Source: Chloroflexota bacterium
GTDB lineage: Bacteria; Chloroflexota; UBA11872
DNA: 64,000 nucleotides
Reading direction: 5' to 3'
NCBI GenBank assembly: GCA_022821645.1
Contig: JAJEDE010000003.1
Coordinates: 52,952 to 116,951 of the forward strand
A program made the translations under genes and the position numbers. The notes below the pieces were generated by a model. It did no database searches. It saw only the letters and a list, made by a program, of their open reading frames with translations, and was not told the origin of the DNA. This document shows, in pieces, positions 39,862 through 48,859 of the stretch (the first letter of the stretch is position 1; every line of letters begins with the position of its first letter).

Positions 39862-41333
39862 GTGGTCCCGCGGCTTCGGAGGCCCGCTCGGGGGATCTCG
39901 AGGATCGCGCGCTCCGCGGCGTGGTCTCGCTCGGCGTGGGCGAAGGGGGCATGAAGCTTGTCTCCTTCCTGGGAAGCATCGCGCTCTTCCGTCTGCTGAC
40001 GCCGGCGGACTTCGGAGTCATCGTTCCGATCGCCACGTTCGCCGGCCTGGTCAAGCAGTTTGCCGACCTCGGGCTCCAACCCAGCCTGATTCAGCGCGGC
40101 AGCGAGCCACAGACCCGCGACTTACGAGCGGTATTCACTGGCCAACTGCTCCTGGTCTTTGCGGGTGGGGTTGTCGTCTTTCTTGCCGGGCCATTTGTGG
40201 TCGATGCTCTGCTCAATGATCAGATCGATCCCTGGATGACCCGGGTATTCGCGTTCTCGGTCTTTTTCACGGCGTTTCGAATCGTTCCGGCGGCGCTGCT
40301 CGAACGGCACTTGCAGTTTGGCCGCCTGGCCGCCGCCGACATTGCCGGAACCCTGTTCTACTACAGCGCGGGTATCGGATTCGCTATCGGCGCGGCCGGC
40401 GTGTGGAGCCTGGTCATTGCCCACGTCGGCGCCAGCCTGGTCTCGACGCTGGCCGTGGTGATGGCGCGTCCCTGGTTGCCGGTGCCAACCCGGAGGCTGA
40501 GCGTCCTGGCCCCGCACGTAGGATTCGGAGCGAGATTCCAGGGATCGCGGCTGGCCATAACGGTCAAGGACTCGCTCATCCCACTCTTTACGCCGCGGGC
40601 GTTTGGGGCTACGGCGACTGGATATCTCAATTGGGCCAATCGCGTATCCGCGCAGCCGCTGGCGCTGACGCAGTGGGTGGCACGCGTGAGCCTTCCGACA
40701 TTCGCGCGAATCCAGGACGCGCCTGATCAAGTTCGTCGAGGCGCCGAACTTACGTTGAAGTGGAATGCCATCGTGACGCTGCCCGGGTTCGCGGCCGTTA
40801 TCGCCTTTGGTCCCGAGATCGCCAGCCTCATCTACGGCGAACAGTGGTTGCCGGCCGTTCCGGCCCTGCTCATCTTGGCGGTCAACAACGCGCTCATTCC
40901 CATCAACGGTCTTATTACGCCCATCTTGAACGCGGTGGGCAAAACGAAGATCGTGCTGATCGTGTCGATTGGATGGGCCGCCGCCGCATGGGGTCTGGCC
41001 GGAATCCTTACAGGACTTGGCGCCGGATTCCTGGCAGTGCCGATTGGTCTGGCAGCGTCACAGGGACTGGCGGCCCTGGTCTTGCTTCCAATCGCGCGCC
41101 GTGAGTTCGATCTGAGGCTCTTGCACCACCTGGCCCGTCCGCTCGCGGCCGCGATTGGGGCCGGGCTGTTTGGACGGTTCATCCTGCTACCTATGCTGAC
41201 CGATGCCGTATTGCTGATTCAGGGCGGCATCGTGGTCGTACTGGTCTACGTGGGAATCCTCTACGTCATTGATCGCAGCGCGCTGCGCTCCGAGCTGGGC
41301 GCCCTGTGGCGGCGGCGCGCCCCGGCAGTCTGA
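39858..41333 (+). CDS. Wzx-like lipid-linked oligosaccharide flippase (PST family)
   Basis: 491 residues from GTG 39858, overlapping the preceding stop. About 12-14 membrane segments; the start of the homologous region (LRGVVSLGVGEGGMKLVSFL) and ADFGVIVPIATFAGLVKQFADLGL are characteristic of PST/MATE-type flippases. It would turn lipid-linked repeat units over the inner membrane. The locus also encodes an ABC exporter, so two export routes, or two products, are implied. The longer track start at 39786 overlaps the GT4 gene. Confidence 0.85.
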   Translation: MSGPAASEARSGDLEDRALRGVVSLGVGEGGMKLVSFLGSIALFRLLTPADFGVIVPIATFAGLVKQFADLGLQPSLIQRGSEPQTRDLRAVFTGQLLLVFAGGVVVFLAGPFVVDALLNDQIDPWMTRVFAFSVFFTAFRIVPAALLERHLQFGRLAAADIAGTLFYYSAGIGFAIGAAGVWSLVIAHVGASLVSTLAVVMARPWLPVPTRRLSVLAPHVGFGARFQGSRLAITVKDSLIPLFTPRAFGATATGYLNWANRVSAQPLALTQWVARVSLPTFARIQDAPDQVRRGAELTLKWNAIVTLPGFAAVIAFGPEIASLIYGEQWLPAVPALLILAVNNALIPINGLITPILNAVGKTKIVLIVSIGWAAAAWGLAGILTGLGAGFLAVPIGLAASQGLAALVLLPIARREFDLRLLHHLARPLAAAIGAGLFGRFILLPMLTDAVLLIQGGIVVVLVYVGILYVIDRSALRSELGALWRRRAPAV

Positions 41334-41340
41334 GCGCACC

Positions 41341-42390
41341 ATGCGTGTCTTGCTGATTGGACCGCACTGGGATACCGGGCGCTGGACCGAGTATTGCGCG
41401 CTTGGACTGCAGTCCGCCGGTCACGATGTCCGAACCTTCCTGTACAGTGGCCGCCTTGATCGAAAGGTCGGCCTGTGGGGACGCCTGCGAAGGCGACTGG
41501 TTGGCCCCGATCGGCACCACATCGAGCGAGTCTTTCAGGTGGCGCGCGCCGACAATCTGGACATTCTGCGCCATGCCGTCGACCAACGGCCTGAGCTCAC
41601 CCTGGTTCTCAAGGGTGAAGTCTTGTTGCCCGAGACGGTCGAGCGCCTGCGGCAGTTGACGGACGGACCTCTCGTGCAGTGGTGTGGCGACGATCCAAGC
41701 TGGTTCCCGAACATCACCGGCGCGGCCCATCTGTACGACCGGTTCTTTCTGGCCGATCCGACGTATGCAACGGACCTCGAACGGCACGGGGTGACGGCCA
41801 GGTTTCTGCCGCACGCGGCCCACCCTGCAGCCTGGTCCGGCCACAACACAGACTCCGAATCCGTGGATGTGATATTCGTCGGAGATGCGCGGCACAACAT
41901 GGGTCACTTGCCCGCCAGCCGGTCCAGAGTTGAAATCCTCGAAGCGATTGCTCGCTCCGGAATAAACCTGGCCGTCTGGGGCCGCGGCTGGGAGAAGCTC
42001 GAGACCGGGTATCAGGTGCGTGAAGCGCATCGCGGTCTCACGCTCCTCCCGGCGTCGGCCGTGGCGCGGGCCTATCGCAGCGCCAAGATTGTGTTGAACG
42101 TCCACCATGCCCAGATGCGCGAAGGTCCGAACATGCGGACGTTTGAGATCCCGGCCGCCGGCGCGTTCCAGCTCACGGACTACAAGGCCCGGATGGGCGA
42201 CCTGTTCGAAATCGGAACCGAGCTGGCCGTCTACCACGATGTCGACGACGTTGTGCCGGCGATTGAGCGATACCTGCGTGACGAGTCCGCCCGAGGCGCC
42301 ATTACTCGAGCGGGAAAGCGCCGGGTGACGCGTGATCACACCTACGAAGTCCGCATGCGGCAACTTATCGACGACGCACGCGATGGATGA
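41341..42390 (+). CDS. CgeB-like glycosyltransferase (spore-maturation-type GT-B)
   Basis: 349 residues from ATG 41341, 7 nt after the flippase stop. MRVLLIGPHWDTGRWTEYCALGL, LVQWCGDDPSWFPNI and the C-terminal REGPNMRTFEIPAAGAFQL match the CgeB/DUF3880-DUF3524 type glycosyltransferases, in which RxFE-A-x-A-G replaces the GT4 acidic pair. It sits between the flippase and a methyltransferase. Substrate unknown. Confidence 0.8.
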   Translation: MRVLLIGPHWDTGRWTEYCALGLQSAGHDVRTFLYSGRLDRKVGLWGRLRRRLVGPDRHHIERVFQVARADNLDILRHAVDQRPELTLVLKGEVLLPETVERLRQLTDGPLVQWCGDDPSWFPNITGAAHLYDRFFLADPTYATDLERHGVTARFLPHAAHPAAWSGHNTDSESVDVIFVGDARHNMGHLPASRSRVEILEAIARSGINLAVWGRGWEKLETGYQVREAHRGLTLLPASAVARAYRSAKIVLNVHHAQMREGPNMRTFEIPAAGAFQLTDYKARMGDLFEIGTELAVYHDVDDVVPAIERYLRDESARGAITRAGKRRVTRDHTYEVRMRQLIDDARDG

Positions 42391-43201
42391 CGATCGGTTT
42401 CCAACGGCGCTGGTGGCGCGAAGCGATGCCGAATTGCTTGGACTGGCGTTGCGCGCGCATCCGCATCAGCCGGCCATTGCGCTTTGGCGGGCAACTGAGT
42501 TCACGATGCTGCGCGACATCAGGCTCGCCGCACCCGTGCTGGACCTCGGCTGCGGAACCGGGGAAGTCGCACGCTCGGTGCTGCGATCGCATTGGCCGGT
42601 CGACGGGCTTGAACTCGTCGCCAATGAAGCTCGCGTTGCAAATACCTCGGGCGTTTTTCGAGCCGTGATGCGGGCCGACGGCACGCGACTGCCCGTGGCT
42701 TCCGCCGCCTACGGCGCGGTCTACAGCCATAGTGTGCTGGAACACATTCCGAGCGATTTGGATGTGGTGATGGAAGCCGCGCGCGTGCTCCGGCCTGGCG
42801 GCCGTCTGGTATTCACCGTTCCTGCACCGGCATTTGCCGAGCGAATTGAGCGCGAGTCGGGGAACGCCGCTCTGGCGTCCACGAACGCGCGGCTGGGCCA
42901 CTACCACTACCGGTCGCTTGAAGAATGGACAGACCGGCTGGCTGAGCGTGGACTGACCGTCGTCGGCAGCCGGGGACATCTTCCGGCAGCAACCCAGCGA
43001 ACCTGGCGGCGGCTGGATGAACTCATGGTTCGGCGAGTCGGCGGTCGGCGCGTGCTGGACTGGTTTCGCGGTCTTCACCGGCGCCGGCTCGTGCCGCTGC
43101 CACTCTGGCTTGTCCTGTGGTCCGCTCTGCTGTGGCGACCGTTTCGGCGGAGGGTTCACGAACCCGGGGGCTATCTCATCGTGGCCGAGCGGCTTGCGTG
43201 A
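42383..43201 (+). CDS. SAM-dependent class I methyltransferase
   Basis: 272 residues from ATG 42383, overlapping the preceding stop by 8 nt. The SAM-binding glycine loop VLDLGCGTGEV (about residue 51), the following acidic strand end (GLELVANE), HSVLEHIPSDLD and VLRPGGRLVFTVP are class I hallmarks. A basic C-terminal extension of about 60 residues includes one hydrophobic stretch (LPLWLVLWSALLW) that might attach to the membrane. Methylation of a sugar, such as chain capping, would suit the ABC export model with its Wzt domain, but that is an inference. Confidence 0.85.
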   Translation: MDDDRFPTALVARSDAELLGLALRAHPHQPAIALWRATEFTMLRDIRLAAPVLDLGCGTGEVARSVLRSHWPVDGLELVANEARVANTSGVFRAVMRADGTRLPVASAAYGAVYSHSVLEHIPSDLDVVMEAARVLRPGGRLVFTVPAPAFAERIERESGNAALASTNARLGHYHYRSLEEWTDRLAERGLTVVGSRGHLPAATQRTWRRLDELMVRRVGGRRVLDWFRGLHRRRLVPLPLWLVLWSALLWRPFRRRVHEPGGYLIVAERLA

Positions 43202-44268
43202 GTGAGCTGCGCGTCCTGCACCTGTCGCCAACCTGGTTCGGCGATGAGTCGGTGCGCGGCGGCGGCGAGCGTTACCCGCTGGAACTGGCCATTGCCATGC
43301 GGAAGCGCACGCCGACGCGGCTGGTCTCGTTTGGCGCCAGGCCCGGAACTCGCCGGGTAAACGGGTTCGATATCGAGGTGCATCGAACCTGGCGGCGGTT
43401 GCGAGGACGAATGTATGACGCAATCGGTCCCGGATTCCTCCCCGCGCTTTCGTGGGCGAATGTCGTCCACTGCCACCAGGCCAGGTCGGGTCTCACGGCA
43501 CTTGCCGCGCTGCTGGCGCGTCCGCTGGGCAAGCGGGTGTTTGTAACGGATCACGGTGGCGGAGGGGTGAACTGGGTTCGCCGTTTGCGCATCGGTCACT
43601 GGATTGAGGGCCAACTGGCGCAGAGCCGATTCGCGGCCGCCACGCTTCCCTATGTCGGACGCCGGACGGAGGTGATTTACGCGGGCGTTGATACGTCCAA
43701 GTACTCGCCAGGCTGCGGAAAGTCGCCAGGCCGGGTCGTCTATGTGGGCCGCTTGCTGCCACACAAGGGCATCGAGACAGCGATTCGAGGCTTACCGGCT
43801 GGCGCGTCGCTGGACATTTACGGGCGTCCATACGACGCGGACTACCTTGACTTCATTCGTTCAGAGGCGTCGTCCCGTCAGGTGCGAATCCACATCAGCG
43901 CGTCCGACGCCCAGGTCATCGCCGCCCTGCAGACGGCCTGCGCGTTTGTCATGCCATCGGTCTATGAGGACTACCGTGGGCGTCATCAGGCCCTGCCGGA
44001 ACTGGTGGGCCTAGCCCCACTGGAAGCCATGGCGTGCGGAACCGCGGCGGTAGTCTCGGACGTGGCTGGCATGCCTGAGATCATTCCACCCGTCGGAGGC
44101 GTTGTCGTACCGCCTGGCGATCCCGACGCGTTGCGTCGGGCCCTGTCGCCCCTTACGGCATCGGTCGAAACGGCATCGTCGCAGGGTGAGGCCGCCCGAG
44201 AGCACGTGATGTCCCGCTTTACGTGGTCCGCTGTGGCCGAGCGCTGTCTGTCCGCCTACACCGCCTAG
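43198..44268 (+). CDS. GT4-family glycosyltransferase
   Basis: 356 residues from GTG 43198, overlapping the methyltransferase stop by 4 nt. VLHLSPTWFGDESVRGGGERY is a GT-B opening with the GGxE-type loop. VVYVGRLLPHKGIETAI starts the donor domain, and ALPELVGLAPLEAMACGTAAV holds the donor-site acidic residues. The product is of ordinary family length. Confidence 0.86.
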   Translation: MSELRVLHLSPTWFGDESVRGGGERYPLELAIAMRKRTPTRLVSFGARPGTRRVNGFDIEVHRTWRRLRGRMYDAIGPGFLPALSWANVVHCHQARSGLTALAALLARPLGKRVFVTDHGGGGVNWVRRLRIGHWIEGQLAQSRFAAATLPYVGRRTEVIYAGVDTSKYSPGCGKSPGRVVYVGRLLPHKGIETAIRGLPAGASLDIYGRPYDADYLDFIRSEASSRQVRIHISASDAQVIAALQTACAFVMPSVYEDYRGRHQALPELVGLAPLEAMACGTAAVVSDVAGMPEIIPPVGGVVVPPGDPDALRRALSPLTASVETASSQGEAAREHVMSRFTWSAVAERCLSAYTA

Positions 44269-44300
44269 AATCGGTTCGCCGATCCGTCGGGCCGCTCCAT

Positions 44301-45521
44301 ATGCGCATTGCCCTCCTTGCCGACACCTATCCCCCTGAGAATCGCGGTGGGGCAGGGGTGGTGGTTGAGCGGCTGGCTGGCGCCTTCGTCCAGGCCGGAC
44401 ATGACGTTTGCGTCATTGCAACCACGTCGGGGGCTGGGTCGATACGTGACCAGGACGGGGTGCGCGTGCGTCGGCTGCGATCGCGCTATCCGGAGCGGTT
44501 TCGCAATACGGTAGCCATGGCCAACCCGATGGTTCTACCGGGCGTCGGTCGGGAGTTAGAAGAATTTGGGCCGGATGTGGTCCACGCCCACAACGTGCAT
44601 CAGCACCTGTCATTTGCCTCGCTTTCCCTGGCTGCCCGTGCTGACGCGCCGGTGCTCTACACCGCCCACGACTACCTGCTGTTCTGCTGCATCAAGTTCA
44701 TTTGCACTGGCGGGCCGGTGGATTTCCGCCAGCGCTGGTTCAACTGCGCCAAGTGCCAGCGGTTCCGCTGGAATCCGGCACGCAACCTGGTCATCGACCG
44801 ACAAATGGCCAGGCATGTGAATCACCTGTTCGCCATCAGTCGAACGCTGCAAACCGCGCTGCGCGCCAACGGCTTCGGGGGCGCCGAAGTCGTCTACAAC
44901 GGTGTGGACCTGGACTGGTGGGGCAGCGGCGATGGGACGGCGTTTCGGTCGTCGCACGGGTTGGACGGCGCCCCGCTGGCGCTGCTGGCGGCTCGCGTCT
45001 CGCGCGAGAAGGGCGCCGAGGCGGCGCTGCACGCGCTGGCGCGTTCGCAACATCGGGATCTGCGCTTGCTGATCGCCGGCGAGAATCCGCGCTACGCGCC
45101 AAAGCTCAAGCGGCTGGCCGACGAGTTAGGCGTAGGGGATCGACTACTGCTGCCGGGGTGGATGCAGCCAGAGGCCCTGCGCGATGCCTATGCAGCCGCG
45201 ACCGTGACGCTGGCGCCCTCGACGTACCCCGATCCGTTCAACCTGACGCTCATCGAATCCATGGCGGCCGGGCGCCCGGCCATTGCTTCCACGCTCGGCG
45301 CCGGGCCCGAAATCGTGAAGGACGGCGCCTGGGGCTACACCGTAGACCCCAACGATGCTCCGGCCCTGGCCGACCGGATCGACCTGATCGTGGGCGACTC
45401 CGAACGTGCGCGGGAACTGGGTGCGGCTGCCCGCAAACGCGCGGCCTCCACATTCTCGCTCCAGCGGCAAGTCGATCAGACACTGGCGCGCTACGCCGCT
45501 GTGCTGACCGCTCACACGTGA
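44301..45521 (+). CDS. GT4-family glycosyltransferase
   Basis: 406 residues from ATG 44301; the ORF-track start (44223) overlaps the previous gene's end. MRIALLADTYPPENRGGAGVVV is a classic start, VVHAHNVHQHLSF the first-domain His region, and STYPDPFNLTLIESMAAGRP the D-x7-E donor loop. A cluster of cysteines at FCCIKFIC ... FNCAKCQRF in the N-terminal half could bind a metal, which is uncommon for GT4. It ends by GTGA overlap with the next GT4 gene. Confidence 0.86.
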   Translation: MRIALLADTYPPENRGGAGVVVERLAGAFVQAGHDVCVIATTSGAGSIRDQDGVRVRRLRSRYPERFRNTVAMANPMVLPGVGRELEEFGPDVVHAHNVHQHLSFASLSLAARADAPVLYTAHDYLLFCCIKFICTGGPVDFRQRWFNCAKCQRFRWNPARNLVIDRQMARHVNHLFAISRTLQTALRANGFGGAEVVYNGVDLDWWGSGDGTAFRSSHGLDGAPLALLAARVSREKGAEAALHALARSQHRDLRLLIAGENPRYAPKLKRLADELGVGDRLLLPGWMQPEALRDAYAAATVTLAPSTYPDPFNLTLIESMAAGRPAIASTLGAGPEIVKDGAWGYTVDPNDAPALADRIDLIVGDSERARELGAAARKRAASTFSLQRQVDQTLARYAAVLTAHT

Positions 45522-46654
45522 CCCAAAGCCGGCCGCGCGTCCTTCAGATCGTTACGTCGCTCGCGGTCGGTGGAGCGCAGCGCCATCTCCTTGAACTGTT
45601 GCCGGGGCTGCGCCAGTTCGCGGACATCGACCTGGTCTACTTTCGCGATCACGACTTGCGGCCGGAGTTTGAGGCATGCGTCGAACGCATAGCTCATCTC
45701 CCGATGGCCGGACCGTTCGGCGCCGTGCGGCTACCCCATCTGGCGGCATTCATCAGGCGCGGGCGATATGCGCTCGTGCACACCCACCTGTTGCGCGCCG
45801 ATATGTACGGCGCCCTGGCGGCGCGCGCGGTCGGCGTTCGCGCCATCGTGTCCACCAAGCACAACATCGAGGCTCGGCTCAGCTCCTCGTCGGCCCGGGC
45901 ACTTCACGCGCTGGCTACCCGTTCCACTCGGAGGACCATCGCCATATCCGAAGCCGTTGCCCGTTGGGCGAACCAGCAACTCGGGATTCCGCGAGACCAT
46001 CTAGACATCATTCGATATGGCCTGGATCCCGCCCCCTTCAGCGGTTTGGATCGAGAGGCCGCGCGTCGAGAGCTTGGATTCCAGGCGCATGTGCCGCTGG
46101 TGCTGTGCCCCGCTCGCCTCGATCCGCAGAAGCGCCATGACGTGCTCCTGCGGGCATTCGCGCAGGTTCGCCAAGAGCTCGGCAACGCCCAGTTGCTATG
46201 CGCCGGCGAGACGCAGCTGGGCGGTCCCGCGTACCGAACTCGGCTGCTCGAGCTTTCTGACGAATTGGGGCTGCGAGACGCGGTGCGCTGGCTCGGTGTT
46301 CGTTCCGACATGCCCAACCTGATGACCGCGGCCGACCTCGTCGTGCTGTCGTCGGATTGGGAGGGACTTGGACTCGTGGTTATGGAGGCTGCGATGGCTG
46401 GTCGGCCAGTCGTCGCGACGGCCGTCGGAGGTGTGCCGGAAATCGTGGAACACCAGGTAACCGGATCGCTGGTTCCTCAGGGCGATGAGCAAGCGCTGGC
46501 CTCTGAAATGACGACGATGCTGCTCAATCCGAACCAACGGGCCCGAATGGGCGCTGACGCGCGACGACATGCCGCCCAGGCGTTCGACCTTGAGCGTATG
46601 CGCACTGCCACGCGCTCGCTCTATGCCGAGGTTCTGCAGGAGACCCAGGCGTAA
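45518..46654 (+). CDS. GT4-family glycosyltransferase
   Basis: 378 residues from GTG 45518 overlapping the preceding stop; the 650-aa ORF in the track extends upstream through the previous gene in another frame and its N-terminal part is a shadow. VLQIVTSLAVGGAQRHLLEL is the typical GT4 opening; PARLDPQKRHDVLLRAF and SDWEGLGLVVMEAAMAG give the donor domain and E-x7-E. A 69-nt gap follows before the epimerase gene. Confidence 0.88.
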   Translation: MTQSRPRVLQIVTSLAVGGAQRHLLELLPGLRQFADIDLVYFRDHDLRPEFEACVERIAHLPMAGPFGAVRLPHLAAFIRRGRYALVHTHLLRADMYGALAARAVGVRAIVSTKHNIEARLSSSSARALHALATRSTRRTIAISEAVARWANQQLGIPRDHLDIIRYGLDPAPFSGLDREAARRELGFQAHVPLVLCPARLDPQKRHDVLLRAFAQVRQELGNAQLLCAGETQLGGPAYRTRLLELSDELGLRDAVRWLGVRSDMPNLMTAADLVVLSSDWEGLGLVVMEAAMAGRPVVATAVGGVPEIVEHQVTGSLVPQGDEQALASEMTTMLLNPNQRARMGADARRHAAQAFDLERMRTATRSLYAEVLQETQA

Positions 46655-46723
46655 CGGCGGCCCGCACCCGCCGATATACTCTCGCAGCGCGCGGCTGGCG
46701 CGCTCTCTCCACGCGGGGATTTG

Positions 46724-47698
46724 ATGCCAGAGGCCAGCGGCCGCCCAACGACACTTGTCACCGGGGCTTCTGGGTTTATTGCTTCCCATCTCTGCGAGTC
46801 GCTGCTTGCGCGGGGGCATCGAGTGGTCGGACTGGACGGCATGACCGACAGCTACGACCTCGACCAGAAGCGGGCGAACCTCCGCACACTCCAGCGACAC
46901 GAGGGCTTTGAATTCGTCAAGGCCCACGTGATGGACGCCGACCTCGACCTCAACCAGGTGTTTGAGGGCGTGACGTACGTGTTTCACCTTGCGGCCCGAG
47001 CCGGCGTCCGCGAGGGCTGGACACCGACGAACTTCCAGCGCTACATGCAGGACAACAGTCGCTCGACCCAGAGGATGGCTGATGCCGCATTGCGAGCGGA
47101 CGTCAAACTCTTCAGCTTCGCGTCCACGTCGTCGATTTACGGTTTCAACCCCAAGCTGCCCACCCCGGAGGATCATCCGCTCGAGCCGCGTTCGTTCTAC
47201 GCCATGACCAAGTTGCTGGACGAGCATCTGCTCAGTTCCTACCACCGACTGTTCGGTCTTCCGGTCGTGGTGCTGCGGTACTACACCTTATTCGGACCTC
47301 GGCAGCGGCCGGACATGCTTGTCCACATAGGCCTGAAGGCCATAGCCACGGGTTGTCCAATCACGATCTACGGCGATGGTGAGCAAACGCGGGAACTGGC
47401 CTACGTGGCGGACGCGGTAGACGCGCAGGTGCGTGTGCTCGATGCGTTACCTATCGGCGAGACCTTCAATATCGGCAGCGGCCCGACGGCCTCGGTGAAC
47501 GAGATCATCGACACAATGGAACGGGTCGTCGGGAAGCCCGCCGAGCGAATCTATGCCGAGGCGCACCCCGCCGACCAACTCCATAGCCAGGCCGACACCT
47601 CCAAGGCGCGCCGCGTGCTTGGGTTCGACCCGTCAACCACGATCGAGGAGGGAATCGCGGCGGAGTACGCATGGATGCAACAGGCGGTGCTGCGCTAG
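46724..47698 (+). CDS. NAD-dependent epimerase/dehydratase (UDP-glucuronate/UDP-glucose 4-epimerase-like)
   Basis: 324 residues from ATG 46724 (the preceding TTG is an alternative). The Rossmann motif is TGASGFIASHL, with the third Gly replaced by Ala. YVFHLAARAGVREGW, the catalytic Ser/Thr region ASTSSIYG and YAMTK (YxxxK), and the GDGEQTREL and YVADAVDAQ segments match the UDP-glucuronate 4-epimerase branch of extended SDRs. It would supply a nucleotide-sugar to the surrounding transferases. A TATACT lies 44 nt upstream in the only sizeable local gap, a possible internal promoter without a clear -35. Confidence 0.85.
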   Translation: MPEASGRPTTLVTGASGFIASHLCESLLARGHRVVGLDGMTDSYDLDQKRANLRTLQRHEGFEFVKAHVMDADLDLNQVFEGVTYVFHLAARAGVREGWTPTNFQRYMQDNSRSTQRMADAALRADVKLFSFASTSSIYGFNPKLPTPEDHPLEPRSFYAMTKLLDEHLLSSYHRLFGLPVVVLRYYTLFGPRQRPDMLVHIGLKAIATGCPITIYGDGEQTRELAYVADAVDAQVRVLDALPIGETFNIGSGPTASVNEIIDTMERVVGKPAERIYAEAHPADQLHSQADTSKARRVLGFDPSTTIEEGIAAEYAWMQQAVLR

Positions 47699-47706
47699 CG
47701 CTGCCG

Positions 47707-48858
47707 ATGTCCGACCGGCCGATTCGAGTCCTCCAGGTCATGGAGGCCACGATTGGCGGCACCAAGCGCCACTTGCTCGATCTGGCGGCGGCTGCCGATG
47801 GCCGGGAATTTCAGTTCGATGTGGCGTGTCCCCGGGTGCGGTCCGAACCGCGCGGCGACACATCCTTTTTCGACGACATGTCCGCGCTGCAGGTTGGAAT
47901 GCATGTCGTGCCCATGGTTCGAGCCATCCGACCCATCCACGACCTACGGGCGACCTGGGATCTCATCAAGCTGATTCGCCGGGGGCGTTACGACATCGTG
48001 CATACCCACAGCACAAAGGCAGGCGTGGTCGGTCGCGTGGCCGCGGCACTCTTTCCGCAAGTGAGGACCGTTCACACGCCGCACGGGTTCTATTTCCTCA
48101 ACTTCGACTCACCGCTTGCTCGCACGCCGCTGCGATGGCTGGAACTGGTACTTGGACTCGTGACCGCGAATCTCATCGCCCTGTCTGAAGGCGAACGGCA
48201 AGTCGCCGGCGAAATCGCGGCGCCCCGAAAGATTCGGAAGATCCCGCTCACCTTCGCGCCGTTCGTGCCCGAGCCACGCACGGAGGCCCGCCGACGACTC
48301 GACCTGCCTGCGGACGCGCCGATCGTTGGAACCACTGCGCGTTTCACCGAGCAAAAGGCGCCGTTTGATATCGCAGAGGCATTTGCAGCGATCTACCGTG
48401 AGCGCCCAGATGCTCGATTCCTCTGGACCAACGACGGTGAACTACGTACGCAGGTTGAAGATCGCCTTCGAGCCTTGGGCGTCCACGAGGCGACGGCGCT
48501 TCCCGGGTTTGTCACCGACGCACGGGCCCTGCTAACGGCCCTGGACGTTTACTTGCACATGGCCCGCTGGGAAGGCGTGCCCTACTCGATCATGGAAGTC
48601 ATGACGGCGGGAGTTCCAATTGTCGCTGCCCGGGCCGTTGGAACGACCGACCTGATTGAGCACGGTCGCACCGGGCTCTTGGTCGATCCAGGCGACATTC
48701 CCGCCGCAGCCGCAGCGACGCTGCGCTTGTTGACACACTCGGACGAGGCTCGCACGCTTGCAGCGAATGCTTGTGCGGCCGTAGCGGTGTATCACGACGC
48801 CGGTGCGATGGCGCGCGCGACGGAGGCCGTATACCGCGAAATGGTGGGAGAACGCTGA
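47707..48858 (+). CDS. GT4-family glycosyltransferase
   Basis: 383 residues from ATG 47707, 8 nt after the epimerase stop (the track ORF begins 36 nt earlier in its tail). VLQVMEATIGGTKRHLLDL and VHTHSTKAGVVGRVAA belong to a GT4 branch common near priming transferases, often annotated as WcaL/CapM-like. ARWEGVPYSIMEVMTAG gives E-x7-E. It ends just before the phosphotransferase gene, so it could add the second sugar to the lipid-linked primer; this order is inference. Confidence 0.87.
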   Translation: MSDRPIRVLQVMEATIGGTKRHLLDLAAAADGREFQFDVACPRVRSEPRGDTSFFDDMSALQVGMHVVPMVRAIRPIHDLRATWDLIKLIRRGRYDIVHTHSTKAGVVGRVAAALFPQVRTVHTPHGFYFLNFDSPLARTPLRWLELVLGLVTANLIALSEGERQVAGEIAAPRKIRKIPLTFAPFVPEPRTEARRRLDLPADAPIVGTTARFTEQKAPFDIAEAFAAIYRERPDARFLWTNDGELRTQVEDRLRALGVHEATALPGFVTDARALLTALDVYLHMARWEGVPYSIMEVMTAGVPIVAARAVGTTDLIEHGRTGLLVDPGDIPAAAAATLRLLTHSDEARTLAANACAAVAVYHDAGAMARATEAVYREMVGER

Positions 48859-48859
48859 G

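Noticed and set aside
44702-45517. N-terminal 272 residues of the 650-aa ORF ending at 46654
   Set aside because: Lies within the GT4 gene at 44301 in another frame and is Arg-rich; the real gene starts at GTG 45518.
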